A stretch of DNA of 64,000 bases from the NCBI GenBank assembly GCA_936440205.1, contig OW387135.1, forward strand, positions 33,086,792 to 33,150,791, given 5' to 3'. This DNA is from Lepidonotus clava (lineage: Eukaryota > Annelida > Polychaeta > Phyllodocida > Polynoidae). The notes under the pieces are model-generated. The model was not told where the DNA came from and did not search any database. It saw only the letters and a program-made list of their open reading frames with translations. Shown here piece after piece: positions 46,190 through 55,724 of this stretch. A program made the translations under genes and the position numbers. The number at the start of each line of letters is the position of its first letter. Position 1 is the first letter of the stretch.

Positions 46190-46730
46190 CGCCAATGCCA
46201 GAGTTGGAACTCTTCCCGGCCCCCTACTCCTCCTATTCCCGTCAGGATGTCACAACGACGCATGGGGAGACCAGGGCCACCCCCCTGACCTCTTCGCAGT
46301 CCCCTACACCTCCTATTCCTGTCAGGATGCCACAATGATGCACGGGGAGACCAGGGCCACCCCCCTGACCTCTTCCTGGCCCCCTACACCTCCTATTCCC
46401 GTCAGGATGCCACAACGACGCACAGGGAGACCAGGGCCACCCCCCTGACCTCTTCCTGGCCCCCTACACCTCCTATTCCCGTCAGGATGCCACAACGACG
46501 CACGGGGAGACCAGGGCCACCCCCCTGACCTCTTCCCGGCCCCCTACACCTCCTATTCCCGTCAGGATGCCACAACGACGCACGGGGAGACCAGGGCCAC
46601 CCCCCTGACCTCTTCCCGGCCCCCTACACCTCCTATTCCCGTCAGGATGCCACAACGACGCACGGGGAGACCAGGGCCACCCTCCTGACCTCTTCATGGC
46701 CCCCTACTCCTCCTAATCCCGTCAGCTTTA
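46190..46730 (+). repeat. 80-bp minisatellite, nearly identical units
   Basis: Six units of 80 bp: CCAGGGCCACCCCCCTGACC, TCTTCCCGGCCCCCTACACC, TCCTATTCCCGTCAGGATGC, CACAACGACGCACGGGGAGA. The central copies are identical or differ by one base, so the array is young. Confidence 0.93.
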
Positions 46731-47385
46731 GTATTCAAGATAATTATCTTCTGGTACTCTCATGCTGATATTTTCTACATATATTGTTTATTTCACTTGT
46801 TTTACACCTAAAATATTGCTTAGTGCCTGAAAACTGGCTACAGGCTGCGTGAAAATAGGCTACACTGCGGGAAAACTGGCTACACAACCTCTCAAAGTAA
46901 TATAGAAAGTAGTCCCTTAAATATTTTTCAATTGTCATATTTTTTTTTTTATTGTGTCCTCCAGTCGTATTTCATTTAGTATGCATGAAGAAATACGTAA
47001 TTTATCTGTTATTTTTCTTTAAATATCTTTAAATCATCATTATTCAATCTGCTGTGCTTACTGCGTGAAAACTGGCTCCTCTGCTCTACATATGTACATA
47101 CATAAAATACTATATTATCTAGGTCATTGGGTCATCTTAAGGAGGCGAAAGTTTAGTGGCAGCTCCAGGGTTACAGGCAAGGGTGGGGCCTGTTATGTAA
47201 CCTCCCAGGCCAGAACATTCGCACTGCAAGAGTGTGAGCTGTGCATCAATGCAATTAACACAGCAGAAATTGACACACATCCCACACACAGCAGGATCAT
47301 TTCTATTGACACACTCTGCAAAGGGCAGTAGAACTGACCAACCAGGGCGATGTTCATGAAGAGTATAGGTGCACAGGGCGTTTAA
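46731..47385. other. Intron, no gene recognised
   Basis: AAAACTGGCTAC repeats loosely four times (46825-46885, 47065). No exon supported. Confidence 0.5.
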
Positions 47386-47389
47386 ACCA

Positions 47390-47770
47390 GTTTAAACCAA
47401 CCCCAACCCCTCCCCAACCATTCAAATCACATGTATAACTATCCCTGGCCCCTCAAACCCTGCCCAAGAACCTCCCCAATCCTGTTAATTTCTTGTATAC
47501 CCATCCCTGGCCCTACAATCTACCCCCAAAACCGTCCCCTAGCTTTTAAATCATATGTATACCCATTTCCTGCCGTTCAAACCACCTCCATAACCCTCCC
47601 CAACCATTTAAAAGGTTGGATACCTATCCCTGACCCCTCATACCACCCCCCAAACCCTCCATGACCCTTTATATCATATGTAAACCCATCCCTGACCATT
47701 CAAACCATGCTTAAAACCCTTCCCAACCATTTAAACCACCTTTAAACCATTTGAAACCCACCCCTTTACA
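47390..47770 (+). repeat. About 60-bp minisatellite
   Basis: CCTCCCCAACCATTTAAATC, then ATATGTATACCCATCCCTG, then CCCCTCAAACCACCCCC: six diverged units. Confidence 0.85.
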
Positions 47771-47904
47771 TATACAGAGCTCAGTAATCATCTACCATTA
47801 CCACCACTATACTTCCCATTCATGTCAATAACAATGACCCACAATTAAGTGGTTAAACATATCTAATTATCATGATTTATGCTTATGTGATTAATGTTAA
47901 TTCC

Positions 47905-48016
47905 AAGAAAGGGACCCAATCTGAGAAAAGGACCCAAAATCCAAGAAAAGGACCCAAAATCCAAGAAAAGGACCCAGTGGGTCCTTTTCTTGGAAAAAAT
48001 CCAAGAAAAGGACCCA
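47905..48016. repeat. CCAAGAAAAGGACCC boxes with a palindrome
   Basis: Four near-tandem boxes. The third and its inverted neighbour form CCAAGAAAAGGACCC-AGT-GGGTCCTTTTCTTGG (47961-47993), a perfect 15-bp stem. The same box lies beside the other CCA tract at 18868. Confidence 0.85.
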
Positions 48017-48021
48017 ACACC

Positions 48022-48132
48022 AAGACCACCACCACCACCACCACCACCACCACCACCACCACCACCACCACCACCACCACCACCACCACCACCACCACCA
48101 CTACTACTACTACTACTACTGCTGCTGCTGCT
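48022..48132. repeat. (CCA)n-(CTA)n-(CTG)n microsatellite
   Basis: About 26 CCA units, then CTA and CTG units. Long homopolymer open frames on both strands are artefacts. Confidence 0.92.
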
Positions 48133-48139
48133 TAGGACC

Positions 48140-49060
48140 TTTCTACTGCTACTACTACTGTCACAAAACTTGTCAATAAGAGGGTCCATCTCTGACTCTG
48201 AACTCTGAAATAGTCTGCACTCACTAGCGGTGTCCTGGACGCCGGATAACGTCTTGAGGCATTCCCGCCACTATACGACGTCTCCCTTTTTTCAAAAATG
48301 TTCTTGGGGCAAAACAAGAGTCTTTGTACTTCTCTCAGATAAGTCTTTATCTTATAGATATGGAGTCTCTATATCTTTTACTTTAAAGATTTTTTTGAAT
48401 GTCTTTACAAGTCTCAATGTTCATCAGCTGTAAGAGAATTTATGTGTTAGCAACACAACATAAACAAGACACGTCCTGTGAAAAAACGAGTAGACTCCTA
48501 TTCGCGTCTTGTCCCCTAGCATTACTCTTAGCCCATGTCAGGGGGCAAGACTAAGCTTCATTCAGTCTCTCAAGCCCCTTGATCATCCTCAGAGACCAGC
48601 ATAGCACAGGTGACACTGGGGCAGCTGGAGTAAGTGGACTAGCTGATGCAGCCAGACTAGGCAAGTTGACCGCAGAAGGATGATAGCAGTTGGGTTGGAC
48701 AGAGTTGTAGGAGCAGTTTTGGGATAGATTTGGCATACATATGTAATCTATACAATGATAAGCATATTGGCCCATTTTCGAGAAGTATGGAATGTCATTC
48801 TTACTTTAAAAAGCTTATGTCATGGTACCTTTGCTGCTAGGAATTTGAAAGGAGGGAGCGGACTATTGTAAAACAGATTGTTTGGCTGAATCATAACTAG
48901 ATTACTGATTAGTAGATAAGAGCATCAGATCCTGTATTTCTTGTTCCTTATTTTTCTTACTTTTCTTACTGCTTTCATTCCTTGTTATCTTCCAGAAGAC
49001 CAGTGCTTTACCCTGAGGTTGATTCAGAAAAAATAGAAATCTTAACAGATATCCTGATTT
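48140..49060. other. Intron, no gene recognised
   Basis: GC-balanced 48140-48320, then AT-rich. Short open frames on the minus strand have no splice support. Confidence 0.5.
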
Positions 49061-49073
49061 GTTCCATTTGCAG

Positions 49074-49196
49074 CTTTCTGATATCCCCTCTATGTTTGCC
49101 CGACTTGGTTCAGAGCGCAGGGTATTGGCCGAGAATAGGGCACGTATGAAAGACTTGGAAGCTGAGATTCCGGAGTTGCGCGAACAGATTGAAGTG
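49074..49196 (+). CDS. Gene 2 exon 5: charged helical segment
   Basis: Acceptor TTCCATTTGCAG and donor GTG|GTAGGT bracket 41 codons in phase 0-0. The reading LSDIPSMFARLGSERRVLAE continues with charged residues to IPELREQIEV. The heptad-like pattern of Leu/Ile/Met with Glu/Arg suggests a coiled coil or long helix in the cytosolic N-terminus before the ankyrin repeats. The other two frames close quickly, so the phase is firm. It continues in frame to the exons at 51024 and 52389. Confidence 0.72.
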
Positions 49197-49825
49197 GTAG
49201 GTTCATTGTTTTGTTATTACGGATATACTGCTAGTCCACAGGCTTGTGTAATTTTCACTTTTTTTTCAATAAAAGCTAATTACCAAGGAAAAACACTTTT
49301 CTATAGAATGTTGTGAGTATGAAAGGTTTTAGTGGCATTTTTTCAATTGACATTGAAGTTGATTTCAAATCTTTTATGGCCTCCCCTTCAGATTTTATAT
49401 ATAAAATTCTGGATAAGGTGTCAGCTGCCAGATTATTTTTGTTATTAATATAGTAGGGAACCAGTCTGATTTGATTAATCTTACAGAATAACTCTCAAAC
49501 CATGCTATACATATGCATGTTATACATGTAGGTTTCGAGCTCACACCCTTTTTGATCATATAGAAAACTTGTTTGCAGGGGGGGACAACAGTGTGACTGC
49601 ATTTGGAATTTTCCAAAATTATTTCCTCATCCTAGGATCCTGCAATCCAATCCTGGCCCTTATATATGGCAAACCCTTGAGAGATGAATCTGAAATCAGT
49701 GGAAAGGGGTAATCATGGTAAATAATTTCTGTTTTACCATTTAAAGTGGCACAAAAAGCCTGCCATCATTTGGGAACATCCCTTGCAGCGTGACCAATTT
49801 TAATGGCTCTCAAATTATTATTTAA

Positions 49826-50118
49826 GGCCGTATTCCACATACCGAAAGTACGCGCCGCTGATACTGAGCATCTCCTTGGAAACATTCTATTCCGGCAGCC
49901 CACACTTTCGACACACTTTCGGCGACCGAAAGTGCGTTATCGGCAGCCAAAAGTGCGTCATCGGCGGCTGAAAGTGCGTCATCAGTGGCCAGTCCAAAAT
50001 TGGCAGAAATATTTACCAACATGTTCGTAAATTTTATCGGCAGTCCTGCCCATTCTTGCCGAAATTGTATCGGCGTCAAATCGGCAACACACTTTCGGTA
50101 TGTGGAATACGCGCTTTA
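49826..50118. mobile_element. MITE with GTATTCCACATACCGAAAGT ends
   Basis: GTATTCCACATACCGAAAGT (49830) is inverted as ACTTTCGGTATGTGGAATAC near 50093-50112. The inside holds short tandem CGAAAGTGCGT(C/T)ATCGGC units. Inserted in intron 5. A half copy overlaps exon 3 of the same gene. Non-coding. Confidence 0.85.
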
Positions 50119-50834
50119 GTACTTTTGTAGAGATTAAAAATTCTCCAGCAGTGAACACTAACCAGCAGGACCTGAGTTGTAGGGTAGGACTATACACTAG
50201 TAAGGAACTTGAAGATGAATTTTGCTCACTCTTTGAACTGGAATACCTCACTCAGTAATAGAAGGCCACATACTAGAATGACATACATTTATTTCAGATT
50301 CATTCCAGAAAACGATGTCCCCAATTTGTAATTAGGTCCTAGTCAATATTTTGAGAACTTGGAAATTGAGTTTCAAAAAGTGTCTCACACATTCCTACTT
50401 TGTTAACTCAATATCCAGCCTGATATAGAACCGAAAAAAATGACTAGACTTTATTCCATCCAAATGAATGTTGTTGACAATTCTAACATGTCTCAAAACC
50501 ATTTTTGGTAATGCAAAAATGTGAGAAAATTTTATTTTGATTGATAATTTATTTAATTTTAGACTATTGAAGTGCGAATTCTATGTCAGGACTCTATTCC
50601 AAAAACTTACTTTCGCTCCTAGCTGCTAAAAGAAGATAGGAAGAGTTTCTCCTACCTCTCCCATTTATTCATCATTTGGGAGAGGCATACCTTTCTTAAG
50701 AAACAGGGAAATATTGTGAAATAGATTTCGATGTACGGTGCTACAACATAACAATAAGTCTACAACATTTAGGCAGTTATAATCATTTGAACATAATATG
50801 TAGACCCCTAAATTCAACACTGAAAACTGCTGTT

Positions 50835-50975
50835 TTTGGGGCCAGTGTCAATCGACAGGGCTTATTCTTAAATGCGACAATACGACAGGGCTATATGTAC
50901 AGGACTATAAATAAATTGCCATGACATGTAACAGGTGCATTTCTCAAACTTGACATGACATGTGACAATGGAACC
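50835..50975 (-). repeat. Inverted piece of the CATGTCGAATTTAAG family
   Basis: CGACAGGGCTTATTCTTAAAT and TGACATGACATGTGACA match the reverse strand of the repeats at 16270 and 45900. Confidence 0.5.
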
Positions 50976-51023
50976 CTCCCCAATCCAGGGCCCCTTACCT
51001 TTCTTACATATCTATTTTTTCAG

Positions 51024-51182
51024 AGTAAAGGTCATCCAGATATAGAAAATGACAGAACGCCTAGGGGTATGAACATGGGCACTCAGGCAGCAGTCAAATT
51101 AGATGCCATAATGAAGAAACACGATTGTCTTCAACGGGAGACAGAGGAAAGAGAGTCTGTCTACGAAGAAATACTTGCAACA
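51024..51182 (+). CDS. Gene 2 exon 6: charged helical segment
   Basis: Acceptor TCTATTTTTTCAG and donor ACA|GTATGT enclose 53 codons in phase 0-0. The reading opens SKGHPDIENDRTPRGMNMG and continues AAVKLDAIMKKHDCLQRETE to ESVYEEILAT. Strongly charged and helical, without transmembrane character. Together with the neighbouring exons it forms a cytosolic stalk before the ankyrin region. I do not recognise a named domain. Confidence 0.72.
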
Positions 51183-52388
51183 GTATGTCCTCTAATCTTC
51201 CTTTGTTTTTTTTCTGATCAAAGAAAAACCTGCATTTATCATTATAAATAAGACTCATTTATACAAGTTCTTAGGCCTGTTTCATAATATTGGCTGCTAA
51301 TGTGCAGAATTCAGTCTCTTAGCAGAATGGATGTATGAAAATGGTGTTTCACAAAGAAAACTTCTGTAAGAACCTTCAAAACATCTGTTATGTAAACCTA
51401 AAATGTTTATAGGTTAGCAAACTCCTTTAACTGCTAAACGGCTATGTGGAAAATGGCTACACTAGCAAAAAGAAAAACCAACTACTTTTTCCAGTAATCC
51501 TCATGATAGATTAAATATTACTGATCATAGTTATCAGATGCCCTGTATTCAGAATTTGAAGGAATTATCATCTCCATAACTTTGATGGAACCAAACGATG
51601 GAAAAAGATACTCTGTGCGGGATTTCTTAAATTTCAGTCTTGTAGAACATGTTCTTAGCTTTCAAATGATACTAAGCATGTCAAAATTTGATAATTATTA
51701 CGCGAGTTATATCCCCCTAACCATAATATATGAACATGGGCAAAATCCCTAATATCCATTGTTTATTGACAAATTATAACAACTGTTATAAATTATGATA
51801 ATCATGAAACAAATTGTCAGAAATACAATTTCATTGATCAATTTTGACCTAGAAATGATATTCCCATTCTGTTTTCATGTGACAGTCCTAAAAGAATAGT
51901 TTCTAATGTGTGGCTATACTTATTTTATTTAAATTTTCTAAGATTTACTTTCCATGGCAACCAAATAGAAGGAATAATGTGAATTTTCAAAATCAAAACA
52001 TACCATTGACATTCAAAATAAGGGAATATTCTATAAAAATGGAATGTTTCGATTGTGATCACTAAATTTGACACAAAAAGTTGGTCTAATGAAATATTTT
52101 CACTATTCTTCACAATTCTACTCATATCTCCTTAAATATTAGTCTTTTCTTTAATATGACATTGTTTCTTCAACATCTTCAGTAACTCTGTTCTTTCAGA
52201 CATTACAATTGAATGATCACTCATAGATTTATACATATCTGGTGTATTTCTACATAATTTGTTAGTGGAAAGGAAGGACAGGAAAATGTAGAAACCTCAT
52301 AGCATCCTTTCCCCTTGTTGGGTTACATGTTTCAAATGACAAAACTACAACATCCCATGAAAATTCTTTTGAAATTACAATGTTGCAG

Positions 52389-52471
52389 GCTGAACAACAT
52401 CCAAAGGTCAAAAAGGCTCGAAAGGCTTACAAGGAGGAAAAGGAAAAGTTTATTGATGCTATCTTTATGAG
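52389..52471 (+). CDS. Gene 2 exon 7: linker to the ankyrin exon
   Basis: Acceptor TTACAATGTTGCAG and donor ATGAG|GTTTGT enclose 83 nt. The reading AEQHPKVKKARKAYKEEKEK runs on to FIDAIFM and leaves AG. With the first base of the next exon (T) this makes a serine codon, giving FIDAIFM-S-IQDGNLDD. This exact phase match is what ties exons 5-7 to the channel exon. Confidence 0.75.
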
Positions 52472-52989
52472 GTTTGTAAATAGTTCTACAACTTCTGTGA
52501 AAGTACAAAATATTTCAAAATATTTGGGGTGAGCACCACAAAAATGAGGAGGGTAATTTTGAGTCAAAATATTGTGAAAAATGTGTAACCCATTAGTCAC
52601 CGCCTCTTATCATTTTTACTACACCAGGGGTATTTGAACAATATAGCAACATGTTTTGAGGTACTTTTAAGGGAATAACCATCTTGTATTTTCCTGCCAA
52701 GTGCTGTATCTTGTTTTTCTTATTTTGAATTTTAAGTTTGAATTCATATCTTTCCAATAACCTATTTCAATTTTAGAGAGTCTCCCTTTATGTGCTAAAA
52801 TGAAAAATGGTGACTTGCTACACTGCTCTGCTATAATTTATATTCAATCAATTTTAACTAAGGCTGTATTGGACTGTGTTGGTATTTATTAAGTATATTT
52901 CCCTAAAACACCTAATCATTTAAAGTAATGCTTAAAAAGATGTAATGATGGTAGATTCTCACCAACTTTATCAAACCCCTTTCTTCAGT

Positions 52990-53966
52990 GCTATACCCAC
53001 CAGGCGATTTTACTGATGACGGGCGACAGGCTACTGGAAGAATCATTGTCGCTGTCGCCGGGTGTCTGTAATATTAAGCTAATTTGATTTGCCTTCGATT
53101 TTACCGTCGATTTTACCGTCAATTTTACTGGCAATTTTACCGATGATCCCGGTGATCCCGTTGCCTGTCGCCCACCGATCTCATTGCCCATCAATCCCGT
53201 CGCCCGTCGATTCCGTCGCCCGTCAATCCTATCGCCCGTTGTTCCCATCACCAGTCGATCCCGTCACCTGTCAATCCCATCACCTGTCACCTATTGCCCG
53301 TCACTTGTTGCCCATTGCCCGTCACCCGTTGCCCTTTGCCCATGGCCCTTTGCCCATGGCCTGTTGCCCGTTGCCTGTTGCCTTTCGCCTTTCGCCTGTC
53401 GTCCTTTGCCCTTTGCCTGTCGCCTGTCGCCCATTGCTCTTCGCCCTTTGCCAGTTACCCTTCACCTGTTGCCCTTCTCCTGTTGCCCTTCACCCATCGC
53501 CTAGAAATGCACCATACCCATGGGGAGTCACTTGGCGATCCTGTGTTGCCGGGTGACTTTACCGCTGATTCTCCCAGTTGCCCATCGCCTAGTGACGGTA
53601 ACGGCACATAGTAGTTTTACCTGCAATTTTATTGGCAATTTTACCAGTAATTTTCCCGGCAGATACCACTGATCCCATCACCCCTGTCGCCCATCGCCCG
53701 TCGTTCCCATTGCCCATCGCGTCGCTCGTCGGTCCCGTTGCCCATCAGTCCCATCGCTCGTCTATCCTGTCGCCTGTTGATCCCGACACCCGTCGATCCA
53801 ATCGCCCGTTGCCCTTCGTCTGTTAGCCTTTGCCGGTCGCCAAGAAACGCACCATACCCATAGGTAGTCGCTTGGTGATCCTGTGTTGCCGGGTGACTTT
53901 ACCACTGATTCTCCTAGTTGCCCATCACCCAGTGATGGTAAAGTCGTGTAGTAGGTATGGGGCTTC
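52990..53966. mobile_element. Expanded relative of the 7934 MITE
   Basis: The left end CTATACCCACCAGGCGATTTT and right end AAGTCGTGTAGTAGGTATGG match the inverted ends of the MITE at 7934. The interior is about 900 bp of CGTCGATCCCGTCGCCC- and TTGCCCTTTGCCC-type tandem repeats, and the block GTTGCCGGGTGACTTTACC occurs twice (53550, 53888). Open frames of 60-155 codons here are repeat translations. Confidence 0.7.
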
Positions 53967-54177
53967 AGTCAGATGCATGGTAGAAAATGTGGCCACACAA
54001 AAAGACATCTGAGCGAGTAGCTTGCCTCAACAAAATATTTGAAAGTCCTAGAGGCAAATGAATAGGGGGCTAAAATTTGAGGGGGGGGGGAGCAAATCGC
54101 CTAAGACTTGTTATCTCTGAATAGATAGAAGTAAAATGGAATCTTGTGAAGTATGATTATGTATATTTCTTTTTCAG

Positions 54178-55427
54178 TATCCAAGATGGGAACCTGGATG
54201 ACCTGGCAATACTGACTGCAGCCTTAGAACTGGAGGAACTGGAAGAAACCCCCAAAACTCTTGCAAGCATCTTCCAAAAGCAAACCAACTTCTCTGTCCT
54301 GCACTTAGCCTTGCTAAAAAACAAACAATATATTGTGAGGTTTCTTCTAGAGCACAGTGGTAGAGACCTGTCAAAAGTGAGCATCACAACACAGGACTGT
54401 GAAAAGTACACACCACTATATATTGCATTACAACAAGGTTCATTGGAAAATGTCAAACTGGTGGTTGAGTCTGTGTCTACAGAAAACAATGAGAGAGCTA
54501 ACTACATCAATGAAATTGTTAGTAACAGGGCATATGCTGGACTCCCCTTCAATGAACTTACATTGGCTGGAAGTGTATGGTCTTCTATTGGCAAAGACTT
54601 GAATGAGATGGAATCCATGCTTTCTTTCTTGGTAGAGAATGGAGCAGACTTTGGGCAAACAACAACTGATGGGAACACTCTACTACACCTCCTGGTACTA
54701 CAGGCGGTTGAGTGCGTCGATCACATTTCTTACTTTAGGAGTTTTCTGAAAGAGGCCTTTGGCAAAAATGTTGGAAAATGGTGGAAACAGAGTGAGCATT
54801 CTCAATCATCTGCAATGAGAAAGCTTTCATCAAGTGATGAAGAGATCCTTGGCATGAAGCATTTATTGAAGCTGACCAATCAGGATGGTCTCACACCAAT
54901 TGCACTTGCTGCCAAAGTAGAGTCTTCTTTATACCTGGATCTCATCAACTGGGAGCATGTCATCAGGTATCCGGAGACGATGGATGACCATCTCTCAAAA
55001 ATTGAGATCTTCGACATAACCAATGTAACTAGCCTGAGACACACCGGAAAAAGTTACATATATGATCAGTCATCAGTGATGCATGTTCTGGCACATAATA
55101 ATGCTGACCTGTCACAGAAGTCATGGAACACAGACATCTCCAGCATCGAGCCACTGAAGACGGTCATCGGGCTAAAATGGAACAGTGTGTATCAAAGGAT
55201 TTTCTACCTTTGGGGTTTTGTCCATATTGCACATATGGTGGCATTTACACTCACCACCTCCAAGTTTGCAGAAGATTCTGCTATGGTGCAACAAAATGGA
55301 ACAGAATCACAAAACGTCACTACAGTCAGTATTGTTAATGAAAGCTCACCAAAAATAGGACAGCTCAGTTCTGACTACACAGGCTCTGTTCCTCCAGGAA
55401 ATCCATTCTTTGTATTCTTCCTTATTC
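54178..55427 (+). CDS. Gene 2 exon 8: TRPV-like ankyrin/S1 exon, truncated
   Basis: Same acceptor context as gene 1 (TTTCTTTTTCAG), and shared intron sequence back to about 54111. Ankyrin helices (FSVLHLALLKNKQYIVRFLL, YTPLYIALQQGSLENVKLV), S1 (IFYLWGFVHIAHMVAF) and the glycosylated S1-S2 loop are intact and about 88% like gene 1. The match ends in S2 after NPFFVFFL; the frame then runs 15 codons into an inverted-repeat element and stops (55474). S2-S6, the pore and the TRP box are absent from the window. As it stands it could make only a soluble ankyrin region plus one membrane segment, so it is either a recent pseudogene, a truncated regulator of gene 1, or one haplotype of an otherwise whole gene. 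Confidence 0.85.
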
Positions 55428-55605
55428 GATCTCTCTCTTGCTTTTTTCAAATTTGGAAAAAAATGAGGTCCTGATCAAGTTGGAACTGAACAAAAGAAAA
55501 GCATGAAGTCACACTCGAGAGCAGAAGCCTTATGCTAGTAACCCCCCATGTAGCAACTCACTTTGTGAAACAGGCGCGTTAAATTGGCCACTTCGAGGGC
55601 AAGCC
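55428..55605 (+). repeat. Inverted repeat, left arm (178 bp)
   Basis: Identical, base for base as far as I can read, to the reverse complement of 62582-62759, including homopolymer lengths. The arms end together at GGGCAAGCC. Confidence 0.93.
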
Positions 55606-55724
55606 ACTGAGAATTCCTTAAACTAAATTACATTTTTTGTGAAAATGTGGTTCTAGAGATTTCAAAAGAGGTTTTGTAGAGGGGGGATGGTAGAGTGATA
55701 TTGTCAGAAAGTAGGGCACGGTAA

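Larger units (their letters stand above)
18199..49073. other. 30.9-kb intron of gene 2, mostly minisatellite
   Basis: Between two exons with matching phase 0 there is no exon that I can support, only tandem arrays, foldback elements and AT-rich linkers. Long open frames in this interval (up to 239 codons) all lie inside arrays and are translations of repeats. The individual blocks are listed separately. Confidence 0.6.

Noticed and set aside
46160-46200. tRNA-like B box (GGTTCGTTTCC on the minus strand)
   Set aside because: No matching A box or cloverleaf; at most a fragment of a tRNA-derived SINE.
47863-48208. Polyproline, polythreonine and polyglycine frames
   Set aside because: The (CCA)n microsatellite read in all frames.
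49395-49616. 73-codon minus-strand frame beside gene 2 exon 5
   Set aside because: Lies in an intron of the opposite-strand gene with no splice or promoter signals and unremarkable composition.
53089-53611. Overlapping 105-155 codon frames
   Set aside because: Internal tandem repeats of the expanded MITE; three frames are open at once.
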